Shown piece after piece: positions 12,501 through 27,500 of a DNA stretch of 64,000 bases. The first letter of the stretch is position 1. Each line of letters opens with the position of its first letter. A model generated the notes under the pieces. The model saw only the letters and a program-made list of their open reading frames with translations, was not told where the DNA came from and made no database searches. A program made the position numbers and the translations under genes. Origin of the DNA: Luscinia megarhynchos (Eukaryota > Chordata > Aves > Passeriformes > Turdidae); NCBI GenBank assembly GCA_034336665.1, contig CM067568.1:13301983-13365982 (forward strand), in the 5' to 3' direction.

Positions 12501-15500
12501 AAGGCATCTTGATATATACACAGCCTGATCCACAGCAGATCTGGGAGACTTGGCATAGGCAGTGGTGTCTCTTGCAACACCACCTCTCCCAGCTGCTTAA
12601 CAGTGGCAATACTCCTGTTTGTGTTCCTAATGCAGTCTTTTCCCTCAAGTATAACACTGTATTTAAGTGCACAGTTTTGATCATTCTCTGTACAAAATTA
12701 CTGTGCCTTGGTTATTCTGATCAAAGTCTTTATTGTTCAGCTTCTATTGCCTGGGCCTCATAGGTATCTGTTCAATTGCTTTTGCAGTTACATTTGTGGA
12801 GGCTTGGGTTTTTTTTTTTCCTCATTCCTGCAAGGAGTAAAGAACCCGGGAAGTCACCAACAGACAGGAAAGTATAGGTAGAAGAGAGATTAAAAATGGA
12901 TCAGTTGTTACTAAGGATCTAAAAGGACAAATAAGGGAGTTCCAACTTTCTGGACTCTTATAAAAATAGAATTTGGTCTATTTTAATATTTTCTTCCTTA
13001 GAAAGTCTCTAGAGAATATTTTTTTTTCCCTGGGTTTCTACCAAAAAAAAGTCCTGAAACTTATGATTAGTTTTATGGGCAATTGAATGAAAGTATGGAA
13101 TAGTGAAAGAGGAGCTTGAATCTTAGGGTGTAAGAACTGAGGACCACCCTGCAAATTCACTATACCTTTTCTGACTGACTTCTGTTCTATAAAAGATCTC
13201 CAGCTGGAGTAACAGAGAGCACTCCAGAGCTGTTTGGAAACACATGGAAAACTTCGTCGGCGTGCGTTCTTGTGCACGATAGCTCCCAGGTGGATCCCTG
13301 TGATGTTCATCTGCAGGCAGGTGGGCAGTGAGGGCAAATTCTTGCTGAGAAATGCATTTCTGCTTAGTGCATCTGTGCCCATGTCCCTAGCTGGGTCAGG
13401 TACAGTAATAACCAGTCCTACCTATGGAAGAAATGAGTACCTAGGGGTAGGACAGAGGCAGCGGAGTTCAATCCCTTAAAATCACATTGTGTATTATTTG
13501 AGGATTTAGTAATACTTGCAGAGGTGCTTGAAATTCATAATTTTTATTTCTGGTTTGCAGTTATACTGTGTTCAGTTAGACATGCATTAAAGTTTGGTAG
13601 AATGTCTTGTATTGGTGATGCTGCTAGTTAAGATGGAGACTCAAAACTATTGCAGTATTCATTTTTTTAAGAATGCTGGAAAAAAACTACTTGATTTAGT
13701 TGTCTACTATGGAAGAGAATGAGTAGGAGAAAGATGCTAATGCACTGCCAGCCTTTAGATTTAGCTGAAAAAGTCCAGTTGGGATAATAATGCTGATGCC
13801 ATGAGGACCAGAGATGGTCACTAAGTCATCCTTTAATAATGATGAACTTTGCAGATCATCAGTTATATCTAATTCACAACTCCTGCCACTTCTTGAATTG
13901 GACACTTGACGCTTGTAAAAACAAAGGTACAATGTTAAGGTTTTCCCTGTGATTTCAGCAGTGCTAGGGAATTGTCATGTCTCATGTCTCCTGCTACAAC
14001 ATCACCTGTCTTTTGAGTATTTACACTATGTGCAGTGCTAAAAACCTGCATTCTTGGTAACAGATTGGGGCATGAAGGTCAGTCCTTCTGTACAGCTGTG
14101 TAGATATCAAAGATGAAAAGATTTATGTGGCAATAGTATATAACCATGATTGGTTGCACTGTGTAGAAGACACTTTTTGTTCCAAGCCTTTTTAAACTCC
14201 CTCACTGAAACAGTTTTTAATCTGTTATTTGTGTAGCCTCTTATGCAGCGGAAGCTTGTAGCATCCTTACGAAAGATCTTTTTGCTCCATGCTACCCCTA
14301 TTTGAGTCCTGTTCCCTATTTTGAGCAGTGCAGAAGAGACACTTGCAAATGTGGACAGACTTGTTTTTGCTCTGCTCTGGCTCATTACGCTCATCATTGC
14401 CGAAGGTTTGGAGTTGTAATAGATTTCAGAAGAGCTGTCCCAGATTGTGGTGAGTTTCTTTTCACTTCTAGACTTAAATAATTACTGCCTGAGGACTTAA
14501 GACACAATCAGAAAATGAAATTAAATCAATGCAATCTTTTAAATGAGAGAGATTAATTGTAGTGTGACCTTGTATGCACAGGGCAAGGTTCTCTTTTTAA
14601 AGAATTTTCTATCAAGACAGAATTCATACCAGTGTTTTTAGACAATTCTTCCTTTATAGTTTACTTTCTGTAGTCCTTTGACTTATGAAATATTAAAAAT
14701 ATTTAAGTAGTTGGAGGGCTTCAAATGTATACAGAACTCAAAATATGTCTGTCCTTATTATATGGCATTGCCTATCTCATACCATATAGATATTATTCAT
14801 GAACTGCATAAATAGATTTCTTTCCCTTGTAGATGCTAGGTTTATCTAATTTTTTAAATGAACAAGATGAAGAATGATTGATAGTATTTAGCAGTTTTAG
14901 TTGGATTACTGTTGATGTCTGCTGTCTGACAATCTCTTGGCTTATTCTCTTACTATTGGTGACACTGAAATGCAAAGTGCTGAAGCAATGTTGAAACTTG
15001 GTATTGTTATTTAGTTTAAAATTAATAAAAGAATATAGAATACACGCATCCTTATAGATGAAGGTGACATCTGTTATCTACTCCATAAAGCCTCACAAGC
15101 AAAGGATAGTATTAAATTCTTTGGTTTATGTCAATTTTTAGTAGGCCCTCACATACATTTAAAAAAAGTATAGAATTGGAAACCTTGTCAAACAACCTTA
15201 AACTGGCACCTCTGATGTAGGTCTGTCTCTATTAACAAGTCTGAGACTCTTTTCTAAGGACTGTTCAAGAACTTAACATTTAGCCGTTGTCATCACATCA
15301 TGTAATTACCCATGTTGTAATGCATGATAAAGAGAATTAAGTTGGTCCAGCTTGAACATATCAAGGTGGAGTATCTATATGTATAGCTGACAAGACTGCT
15401 TTGTTTGCATTTATTATGGTATGAATGGTTGTGTCCACTTATGATTGAATGAGTCATTCAAACCATTTGATTTTATTTTATTTCTCTGGAAACAAGTATA

Positions 15501-18500
15501 ATTTTCTTGTAGTGTATTTAAAGTCATGCTTGTCACATTTAAAATATGTGAATCTGTTAGTATTTCAAGAGCTTCAGTCTCTTTTTTGTAAAGCTTTATA
15601 AGACACAGATAATATATATATACAAGAAAATTTAATGTGGTATTGTGCAATATCTGTAGAGTACATGTGTTTTCTTTAAAGCTTTTAAAGTTTTTTTTTA
15701 AGGTGCTATGCATTTCCAAAAGCCCATGCATGAGTGCCAAGTATGTTCAGAGTTAGGGGCAAGAAGGCTTCAGCTGTTTGGTTTCCACAGTGCAAATCTG
15801 GATTAACTGCAGAGACTCATTGCACTTATTATTACTGTGGATTTACATCTCTGTAGTTTACACAGCATAGTGCCAAGATAGCAATTTTAGTGGAATTTAA
15901 TGTGATTGGGAATGAAAGAATGGAGATGTTTATCAGAAAACTGTTGGGAGGTGCTTGAGTCTCCTGCAGCGTAATCTGAGAGATTTGTTTCATTTGGACA
16001 GCTCTTTCATGTGAAGATACAAAGGAGTACAGTACTTGTGTATCTACCTGTGGCAGAACCTGCCAAGCACTGTCTGTGCCAGAGACATGCAGCAGTGATT
16101 GTGTTGAAGGCTGTGCTTGTCCCCCTGGAATGTATCTGGATGCCAAGGCAGAGCGATGCGTACAGAGGTGGGTAAAGTTGCAGCTCTGGTGGTCACACTC
16201 ACTGTTTCAGACCACCATGTTTGCAAGTCAGAGAGGGAAGCTAATTAACTTGTACTCTTTTAGATGCTATGCCTTTATAAACTTGACAGGGTCCCTTAGA
16301 ATTATACAGAGCTGATGTCTGTGTTGACCAAAAATAGCTTTTCTAGAACATGGACACTCATCCAACATCAGCACTGGTTGTTACATTCTGTCTGGCTTTT
16401 GGCATGAAAGAGATACAAAACATAAGCTTCCATTTTCCTACTGATTTGGTTTGAAATGTGCTTGAGTTATATGGCAGTACTGAGATCAATTTCTTGTGTT
16501 TAAAAAACTAAACCCCAAACAACCACAAAACCATCCCCTAACCAAAAAAACCTCACCAAAACCAACAAAGCAACTCAAATTTGAACTGCAGTTAAGTCAG
16601 TGGGAATTTTATCTTTTTTTTCAGTTTGGGTTAATCAGTTACCTGGTTTTCCTCTATTCCAGAAATGAATGCCCATGTTATTTTCAAGGAATTGACTATC
16701 CCCCTGGAGAACATGTCATGACATCTTTAGGCAAATGGTAAGATACAAAATTGTGTTTTCACGTAAATTGTGTCACTTTAAGAGCTCTAATAATAATAAT
16801 TTTGGCTAGTTTGTTGGGGTTTTTTGTTATTGTTTAAGTTTTTTTAAAGAAACCTACAGAATAAACCTGCATCAGTTTTCTGTTTGACAAAGGTCCTTTA
16901 GAACTTAGGCTTTTCAGGCTGCTGTGCTTTGTAATGCAATATATTGAAGTGCAAAACAGAAACAAAAGCCACAATAATTTCTTATAGCCATACTAATGTG
17001 GAGAGCTCCAGAAAAGTGCAGACATTTCCTGACTGTCCATAGGTCTTCATTCCTTTCTCCTTCCCTTTACCAGATTCTAAATTCATTATGAAGAATTATT
17101 AAGAATCTGTCTTCCAATAGTATAGAATCATTGTAAAACAGCAATGTGGCTTTTATCAACTAAGAAACAACATAAACTGTCACCTGCAGCCAATGGTAAA
17201 TAAGCATCTCTGTTATTGTTCCTTACATTTGGCATTTGTTCTTGTCCTTTTGCTCTTCCATTTGCATCATTGCAGGCCTGACATTAAAGAGAGCTTGTTA
17301 GAGGATCCTAGCTCCTGCCAGATGTGTCCTTTTCAATGATTATTTCTGTCTGGAGAAGGTTAAGTAATGTGGATAACAAGTTCTGTGAATAACAATTTTC
17401 AGAAATCATATCTGAGCTCTCACTGCCTGTATCAGTTGTTACAGCACTTAATTAAAAGCAGAGCAGACCAAATCATGCCTGTGACAGATCAGTGTATTAC
17501 TTTAGTTTGTTACAAAGGCCACATCAGAGATTGGTGTTGTCACACTCCTATTGCAATTGGAGCATTTAGCAAGCACACACAAACTTTCTCACTCATGTCA
17601 GCAGCCCATAAACACTGATTATAAACACTGATTATTATAAATCAATATATTACTCATCAAGTTAGCTTCCCTGCTCACAGTATCCTGTTAGGTTGAGTTT
17701 TATGCAGTTTTGAACTGTTTCATGCAGGAGCAGTGTGTTTTTTGGGGAGCAGTATGGGGGTATATTCTTGTATGTATTTTTTTTTTGTCAGCCCATGCAT
17801 TTTAACTCATGATGACATTATGCATTAAGCAAGCAAGAGTTTGAAGTTTAACTAATGTTCTTCATGTGTTAAGGCAATGTACACTTTATCCACAGTTATA
17901 ATGTTCAGTGCAAACGTTTATAAAATTATTTTCTACTGACTTATTCTGCATTACTAAACAGATTATATTAATATTTTAGATCTTCCTGGCTCTCAGTACA
18001 TCTTTGTGTATTTCTATTGCAGCCATTGCAGGGATGGTGTAATGAGCTGTGATAACAACATAATAGGTGAGTGAAGACAGAAGTACAAGATATTTCAGGT
18101 TCAGTGAATACATTTCCTCCAGTCTCTGTGCAAGTCCTTGTGTGAACTAGAAGATAATGCAACGTGTGCAAATTAACTTCTGGGTGGGGATCCATAATTA
18201 TATATTTGTATCTTTGAAAGTAATGCTCCTGCTTCTTGCCAGCCTAGCTGTTCAAAACACTGTTAAATCTGAGCAACTTTTCCCCCAGTACTTTGAAAAA
18301 CTAATTTTTTTGATTGCTAATGCAGATAAGCTTAGCTGCATGATAAACAGCAGACCTTCAGTAGAGCAAACAAAGGTTAGCTTTGCTCCAAATAATATGA
18401 GGAGAGGCAATTGAATATTACTAGAATTACTGGTACATTACTAGTACTGCTGGATGTTATAATTTGCACAAATCTTCAGTGCACACATTTAAGAGACTAC

Positions 18501-21500
18501 AAAATTTCAGATATGAAGACTAAAGCATTTGCAATTTTCCCCCCCAGCACACCACTGCCCAGTTGGCCAGATTTATGTTAACTGCAGTAATCCACGAGTG
18601 GATCCTGAGCTCAGCAGAGAGAGGACTTGTGAGAACCAGCTGCTAAACCTCACTTTCTCAGCACACCTTCCCTGTGTGTCAGGCTGTGTCTGCCCACCAG
18701 GGTGAGTACAGACAGATTTGCATCTTTCAGTGCACAAACATGATAGAGTGATTAATTCTACTTGGACAATTTGAGATCGAAGGCTTACCCCACAATACTG
18801 TCTGTTAAAGTCATAATAAATGCTAAATCATGACAAATGGAGTTAAATACTTTATAAGAATATGACCAAAGCCCCAAGAATATAGAAATGGCACTGAAAT
18901 AATTTTATTCAATCTGTCTGCTACAGCAGAATCATATTTATCTAGAATTTTTTTCAAATATCTAACTTCTTATTTCAGTATTTGGCTGAGGGAGACAAGT
19001 TTATTTATGCATAGGCATAATTTTCAGTATTTTTTCCCTGAAAAGGATTTCTTAAGTCTTGGGGATTTATGCTGAAAATGTAGAGATTACCTATTGTGCA
19101 ATCAAGCACTGTATTGTTGAGAGAATTTTGATTATAAAATAACAATAACATGTAATAAGTTATGCTAGTCTTGATGGAATTTAGTTTCTTAAGAGCATAG
19201 CCTGAAGTTTTTTAGTATTATAACTCTGAAATCATTTGAACTGTTGAAATAGCTCAGTTGAGTTCTATGCACTCATACTGTCTCATGATAAAATATTGCT
19301 ACTCAGGATTTTGGGATTTTACTTTAGTACTAAGAAACATGAAGTGTGAAATGGCTCATGTGAAATGGAACCTGTAATTAGTGGAACTCACAGTATGGTG
19401 CCATGTTGAAAAAGTGCAGTGCTAAGGTAGACCCTGAAATTAACAGGAGGCAGATATTTTCAGAATTGCAAAAATTCACCCTTTACATTACATGTAAGGT
19501 AAGCTGACTTAAGTAGCAATGAAATCAGCTTAATGTGTTTGATTAGTTGATTTAGGTAAAATAACTTAAAGTGAATTAAGTAAAGTATGTCACAGCTAAG
19601 AAACCTGTTTAGGAAGCTACATTCTTTTTTTTTCAGGAGGGAGGACCTTTCTGATCTGTTTAGTGGGGTGATTATTCCTCAGTGGTAACCTGAAAGGTAC
19701 TCAATACAAAAAAAACCTCTTTTCACAGAAGTGGTGTTAAGAATTCAAGGGGACAATATTTTTGTTTTGCAGGTTATTTTTCTAGTATCTGGAGTCTGAA
19801 ATATTCTTTCAAATACTTCACTACTTCACTAGTATTCCTTCTGGTTTTTTGGGGCTTACAGTGCAGCTGTACTTCATTCTTTTTCCTCTGCAGTGAGTAA
19901 ATCAGATGCAAGTAACCATGCTTAAGTAAATATCTAAATTTACAGGAGATCATTCTGTGGGTAACAGTTTAATGTATGAAAATTGATGGTGTACTTTCTA
20001 TTTTTTAGAAGCTGTTGAAATCAAACATTAATTCTCCTGGAACTCACTTTCCAATGTTGATTCATCCTACTTTGCCTGACATATTAAGTCATTTTTAAGA
20101 CTTTATTTATAATTTTTCTTACTGGTTTTCATCTGTCACCATTTAAAGGGAAATGTTCTATATTCCTATGTTGCTTTTCAAAAAAAAAGTAATATTTTCT
20201 CAGTGCATATTTTTTCAAGTACAATATTTGAATTGCATTTTCTGCTTTTGGGTTTCTATGAATCAAATTATTTTTCCTCCTTGTCTGTGCTAAATGTGCA
20301 TTATTTGACATGGAGACAGAATCCTTAATCAGACTGCAGAGCATAGGCAGAGTAAAGGAGAAGAAGAGGAATAAAGAGTAGTATCTTCCTACATTTCTGG
20401 ATGCTATGTGACATGTTTGCTCCAAAGGGACAGTTGCTGGTTTGAGCCTGTCCTATTCCATTGGTTTTCCATGGAAAGGAAAACATTCCAGTCAGACCAG
20501 TGATGATCTCCAAAACAGCTTCTGTTCATTGTTGCTTACACCCTGCTCTTAGTGCTGCTGTCAAGGAAAGCAGTCACTTTCCTGAAGGAATTACTTGTGT
20601 TTTCTCACTTCCCCCATTGACAAGATTTTACCCTTTGACTGCAGCATGAGTTGGATTTAACTGATCTATACTTCATAGAGTGTACAGCGTACAATTTGTG
20701 CTGCATTGGCAATACATGTAGTTTTGTGGGGATATTATAATGGTTGGGGTTAAGTAGCTCAGAGGTATTTTCAAACCTGAATGGTTCTATGATTCTAGCA
20801 AGAGCCCTGTCAGATTTTTGAAGACAGGTGCTTTCATTTAGACTGAGTCAGATTGTTTAATAACATACATCAGTATTTATTTTAGATCATGTTGTCCATT
20901 CATATTTCCATTAGCTGAAAATATTTAGCAGTGTCCATGTCTATTTCATAATTCCATCTTGCTGGAAAAACAAAAGCCCATCAGCCTCTAAACAGGAATT
21001 ACAAATACTAATTAAGAGTTATGTCAATGGCTTGAAATACAATTGTCCTACATGCAAACAGTAATGTTTTTTATTGCTTCTGTTTTATCAGCCTATTAGA
21101 TCTTCAAACTTTTTTCCTTTTGTGTTTTTGTTCCCTTTATAAAGCTTTGTTAAACCAACCACTATACAACTAACCTAGATCAAACAGTCTCTGCTAACTT
21201 TGCAGTATTTTGAAACTTTAGTTTCAAAATTTTAATCATAAACATTTTTTAAACTTTAAATCATAGCCAAACTTCTTTCCTTATCATGCTTATAAAACTG
21301 GCTGTAATTTTCTCCTTGTTTCAGTGACTTTTTTTAAAATTTCCCTCTTGATGTTAGTACTGCAGGGGAATAAAAGATTAATTCTCACCTGGCTTCTAGT
21401 AGTGGTTATCTGTACATCCAGGTCACTCAATTTCTCACTCTGCAGCAACATCCAGTACCCAACTCAATATTTTGAGTGTCAACAGACTGATCTTAAAAAG

Positions 21501-24500
21501 AAAGCAACACCATTCTAGAATAACTAACAACATAGTGTGCTCCATAATTCCAAGTATGTTTATTTAGTTTTAGGGCCTGTGAGTCTGTTTGAACCTCAAG
21601 AGCACGAGGCAACTGTATTGAAATTTTCTTTTCTCCTTGCACTATATGTTTAATTGTTTACAGCTATGTGGGACAGCTTTTTAAGCAAAATTTCTGACAA
21701 ATATTTTCTCATATACATTTACAAAAAACAAAAACAATCTTTCTCCCACCCCCACACCCTGGAGACAACTTATGACACAGAAGAATGTCTTTTGTGCTGA
21801 AACTTGACTCTACTAAATTTGATGAAGGTTAACATAATTAGAATTTTTAAGTCTTTCCCTTTTTTTATCACTTACTGCTCTCATAAAATAGATGAACAGT
21901 TAGTAAGTTCAAAGTTGTAGTATCTGTAATTGTAATGAAGATTTGTAACTAAGGAATATTGTGCCAGATTTTCCTCCCAAAAATTTTTAAATGATCACTG
22001 TATTTCTGTGGTATGTATCAAGTGACACATAACAAGCTTAAACACATTCTTGGAAAGTTTTATTAAAAAAAGAACACTCATTATTTTCTAATTTTCACAA
22101 AGGAAAAAAATGGATGTTGGTATCTTATAAATGCCTATGGACAAACAACTCTATTAATGAAGAATTAAGATGGGAAGAATACAAATGAGTTTCAAATATT
22201 TTTTTAGAAAACTAATCTTTATTAATAGCATTACATTGGCCATGTTAAGTCTTAAAATAAGTCTCCTTAGATTAAATCAAAATCATGTGCTTTTGGTGTG
22301 TGTTTAGTATCATTTTTCAGAAGATCTACTGCTCCTCAGTTTCAACTCAGAATTTACTGTTATTATTAGCATGAAAATAAAAACTGTTCTGTCCAAACCT
22401 CACTGTTCTGGATGGCCCTGCTGCTGCTATCAGGATAAGTACTTTTAATCTTCTGGTTTAGGCAGAGCATTGGAGAGGTCTGCCAAGATTTAGTGATTAG
22501 AACAACCAGTTCTTCTCCATCCTCTTTTGCTTTACAGACTTGCAACTTTCCTTGATATATTTTAGAGTTGCTTACTTCCTCTTGCAATACTTACAAATCC
22601 TCTTGATCTCCTACTTTTCAGTTTACACCAGGTGCAAATAAATGTCATATTTTTCTCCTGTACTTGTATTAATTGACAGTAAACTTCAGCAGTATCATTC
22701 AGGTTCCTGAGCACCTTTTCATATGACCTTCTGCTTTTTTGACTTGTTCTTAAGAAGAAAAATATTAAAGTCTATCACTTAGTTCAAAAAAGACTTCCAT
22801 TATGTTCAGTTTCTGAAATTCTGGTGCTGGTGGTAGAGCTGATTGCAGGAAGGTTTCCAGTCCAGGGTGAAGCTGCAAAAGGAACTGTCTCAGTTAAAGC
22901 CTCAAAACCATTTGTTAACACAGAAAGATGGAAGGGTAAAGTGAGAATAATGGAAACCTTCCAAGCATTCTACAAAATTACTTAATGTTTTGGTAAAATA
23001 AAGCAGGGGAAAGAGGAAGAAGAGGTTTTAAGAAGCTCCCCAAACCAAAAGACAACAGTCAGTCAGAATATATTAATTCTTCCTATCTAGACAGTGAGTG
23101 AATTGTAATGATGTTGGATTGTCTCTCAAAATTTATCTTGTTTTCTGGTTAGACAAGCCAAATGCTCCCTGCTGCTTATTTTTTGCATTTTTTGCTTCCC
23201 TTAAACTCTATTGCAGACCTTTGTAGGATGATCTATGAAACTTTCAGAGAGCACATTTAATGTTGTGGCAAAAGTACTTGTGGCTGCATAAAGCAGTTGT
23301 TGGTATGCTGTTGCAGGAGAGAGGGGAAGGAACCTGTGCAAGACACAGACTATTGAAAACTACTCTGCTGGAAGTTGTCAGTGGTTTTTTTTTGTTGTTG
23401 TTCTGGTCCAGATTTGTGGTCTTTGTAGAAGCAAAGAACTGTTTGAGTCACAGATGACATTACTTCTGATGGTGCCTTTACCAGGACTATTTACATATTT
23501 CTGTGTGTGAATGTAGAAAGCTATAGATATTAATGAGATAATAGTGAAAGTAAATGTTCAGCAGGGTGAAGTGGGATAGTTGTCCTTGTTTCTTTGCAGG
23601 TCATTGTAGGATGGATGTATAAGCATCAAGAAAAATGCCTGATACTTCAAAGAGGAGCTGTGCAAGGCCTCTCTGAGGGTGAATTCTTAGATCATTGAAA
23701 TCTATCCATTTGCTTGGCTTTGCAAGAGAGAAAGCTGTTATCACTTTTTTTTTTTTAACCCAGTGTAATAACGTGAAGAAAAAACTGCATTTAGTGTTAC
23801 CTTGTCAGTGTGATCTCTTTCTGTCTGAATGTGCCCTGTTCAGTTCTGAGCAGCTTTAAACCAGTGGGAATTTCAGTCTCTCAGCTGATTGTCTCCAAGA
23901 GACACAGTGCTTGATATCAGTATGGATTACAAAGAATACTTCACCTACCCTGGAGGAAAACCATAGTTTTTCAGTTTAATGGGGCAGGAGGGTTTATGGT
24001 GTTCTGCAAGTTCCCATTCATAAGCTTTACAGAGCTGTAAATATCTCTCTGATACATAACACACTGAAGAAGAGTCTAAGTCAAATGCAAATTACAAATT
24101 TGTATAATGTAATTTGACAAGTACAAATTACCATCTTATTAATATGAGCAAATAAAATGTTCTGTGATAAATTCAGTGATGAAATGTTTCCTTTTGGATA
24201 GCAGGGAAACAAAGCATTATGATCACCCTGTTTGTCACAGATGTACCTCACACCCATCATATCTGTCATGGAGCTGTATCTTGCCCAAATGGCAGTGCTA
24301 AACATCAGGAACAATGAATCTGTTAGGAACACAGGAGAACCTGGACAAAATTTGTATTACGACAGAGAGAACTGGGATTCCAAACAAACTTGGCTTGGGG
24401 AGAAAAAAAATCTGCCTAAAAGTGCCATTTGAAAAGACTGTTTATTTCTCAATACAAGTAAGTTTCAAATGTTAGAAACAAGGATAATCCTAGACTGCAT

Positions 24501-27500
24501 GGTGCCTGTAAGGAATCCTTTTACTATGGAGCTGGCATGTTGGCTGCTCTGGATTCTTGTGTTGTATGGAATGGGGCAGGATCAAAACAGCATGGAGCTG
24601 CAGCAGCTGGAGTGAAAGACACTGCTGCAGCTTGTCAGGAGTTCAAGTTTCACAGCTTCCATTTGAGAGATGGATTTGTCACCACAGCTGTTCTGTTATT
24701 TGACCCTCAGGTCCCACATTAGCATCGCTTTGCTCATCCAATAGCACTACAATATTTGTAAAGAAATGAATTGTTTTTTGGAAGAAATGCAGCTTTCCTG
24801 GGCTCAGTGAAATGATAGCTTATTAAATAAGCTAACTCTATGCTTCTGGTATAATTCCTGGCATTTATTTGTAGAGTCTGCTTGAGATCTCTCTTTATCT
24901 AATTTCAGATTTTCTGAATATAATCAAAAAGTCACAACATTTTACTTGAAAGTTAGTACTAGTTCTATTTAGCCTTGCTGGGCAAGAATTCCTCTGTTCT
25001 TTCTCTAGGAAAACAATCTTTTAAACTTTTTTTTAAATAGTTTTCCATTTTATCTGCTTGTCTTGGAGTTGTATATAAACAAATTCATAGCATTAGTCTT
25101 GAACTGTTATAATGAAACTCTCCTTTGGAGACTGTGAGGTTACTTCTGCCTAAAATTGAGTATACTTTTAATTGCTTGCATGAAGGTACCTGTCATGCAG
25201 TAATAAATATTAATTAATTAAAATACAATAATTTCATGCAGGTCTTTTGGTATTGATTAAATTATTCGTGGAGTAAGAGGTGTAACTACAACTATAGAAA
25301 AACTGCAGTGAAATAAAACTCTTTAAATCAGGGGAAGAAAAGAAGAGGACAAGAAGAAATGCTCATTTAAAAATCTTTAGACTAAATGTGCCACTACTTT
25401 TGGATAGTAAGAGTGCATACCACTAGAACAAAGGGCTGTGATGGCTCCCACATCTCATGGATTATCTCTTGGCTTCAGTTAAATGCAATTTAATTGGCTG
25501 AGTTACAAGAAATGTGGTGAAATTTAGAGAATTTCTAGAAAGTCTTAGTTTCCCTGACCTTAAAATTTGTATATTAATGAGTCAGTCTTCAGGGGATTAG
25601 TGTTTGAAGAGTTAAGGCCCAAAGTGCTGGCACTTAGTAAGGATTAAATATTCAGGTACCTGTGAAAGGAAGATTCCAAATTACTCATACACAATTATTA
25701 ATAAAGTTTCAGAAGACTTTAAATATTATTTGGGTCTCAATAACAAAACTGGTAACTTTAAAATTTAGGAAAATGTTTTTGTATCTGGATACCAGCTATA
25801 ATGCTGCTGAATGTCTATTTTTTGTGCTTTTTTTGATAGTCTTGTGAAACATGGGGACATGTGCTTGGATGCAGATGAATGTCCATGCTCATGGAAAGGA
25901 AAGGAGTATTTTCCAGGTGACAAAGTCATTTCTTCCTGTCATACATGGTAAGTGGAGATCTATTTAAGTGATGAGTTCATTTTAGTTGTGTATTTATAGT
26001 TTGATTTTTTTTTTTTTTTCCTTCATGTGTTTTAATCATAAATTTCACAGCAGATAATCTAAATCATCTACTTTGACTTTGCATTCCATTTCTTCAAAGA
26101 GCTGGGTCAGGTTTTGTTCTTTCAAAGCGCTTTACATAAAAAAATGATAGTGAGTTGGGATCTTTTTAGTTTTTAAAAAATCTTGATTTAGAAAATGATT
26201 ATTTTTATTTTTATTTTTTATTTTCAAGGTCATGCTAGTATTCCTAAAGTATGGGTAAAGTCCCTTAAGTATTACAGCTGGGTGACATTTTTTAGAAACT
26301 TTTTACTTATTCATTTCACATTTAGCACTGAATCTGAGCAGTCTAGCGACCATATATAACCCTGTGTCCTTAAATGTGTCCACTATGATGTAAAATTAAG
26401 GGGAGTACTGAGCAAAGAAGCTGAGAAGTTGGTCCCTGATATTGTGTACGTGGGTAACTGATGAATCTGTTGGTGTTCAGAGGCAGAATTCCAATATGCA
26501 GGGGTTGATAGGATCATTCAGACACACGCAGACACTACTCCTTTCACTCTCCAGGGCTGGAAATGCAGCATGAACCCTGCCAGGTTTCCTCAGTAGGATT
26601 CCAGCATTCTCAGTAGGATGTGCTTCACTACCATTTTAATAATCCACAGGAGTGTGGAAATACATCCCCACCTACATGATACTGAAACAAGCTCGTTTCT
26701 TGCCAATCTCTGCCTGTTTTCCCCCTCTGACCATGGCTGAACACTGCACTAAGCAGTGCTATTTGTCCCACCAGAGCCTCAGACAAATCAGCTGTACTGC
26801 CAAGCACCATGATGCTGTGGTAGAGGTGCAGCCTCCAGATTGCCAGCAGAGCAGTTCCCTCTTTTTGTGCCCTCCTGGCAGCCCACCAGGAGCATTTAAC
26901 TGGCGTGCCCAGGTGAGCTGCTGCTCCTGCACAGCCCAGGGAAGGCTTGTCCCGTCAGCACCAGGCTCTGCCTTGTCTGGATGTCGTGCCCCCTCCAGCC
27001 TTGTGCTGACTGCCTTCCTCTGCCTCTCGTCAGGTTCTCAGTAGCTGCTCTAGAAGAGATTTGTAGCCCTTTGCTCGACTGGTGAAGCGACTTACAAGCC
27101 GTCTCCACTGGGCAGGCAGGTAAAGCGACCGGGTTATTCACCCCTTGTTTCCAAAGCCTCTCCATTTGGACCTGGCGTGGGATTGCTTGCATCAGAGACA
27201 ATTAATTTATCCCATCTAATCTGGATGAGACTTCACCAAAGGCAGCAGCAGTGCAGGCAGAGAGACACTTGGATATTTAGCCATCTTTTTTTTTTTTTAC
27301 CCTGAGGCCACGCTTGTGAATTTGTGCACAAATCCTTAATGTTGTCACGGCTTTTGCAGTTTTCCATATCCAGAAGCAAAGATAAAGTGATAATGGCTTT
27401 TTGGCAATCAGTTGCTCAGGAGTAGAGGGGACTCTGCAACAAGCTCTGCTTGATACAAAGCATTTAAAGTCTTTGAATCTGCTGAGTGGGTTTGCAGAGT

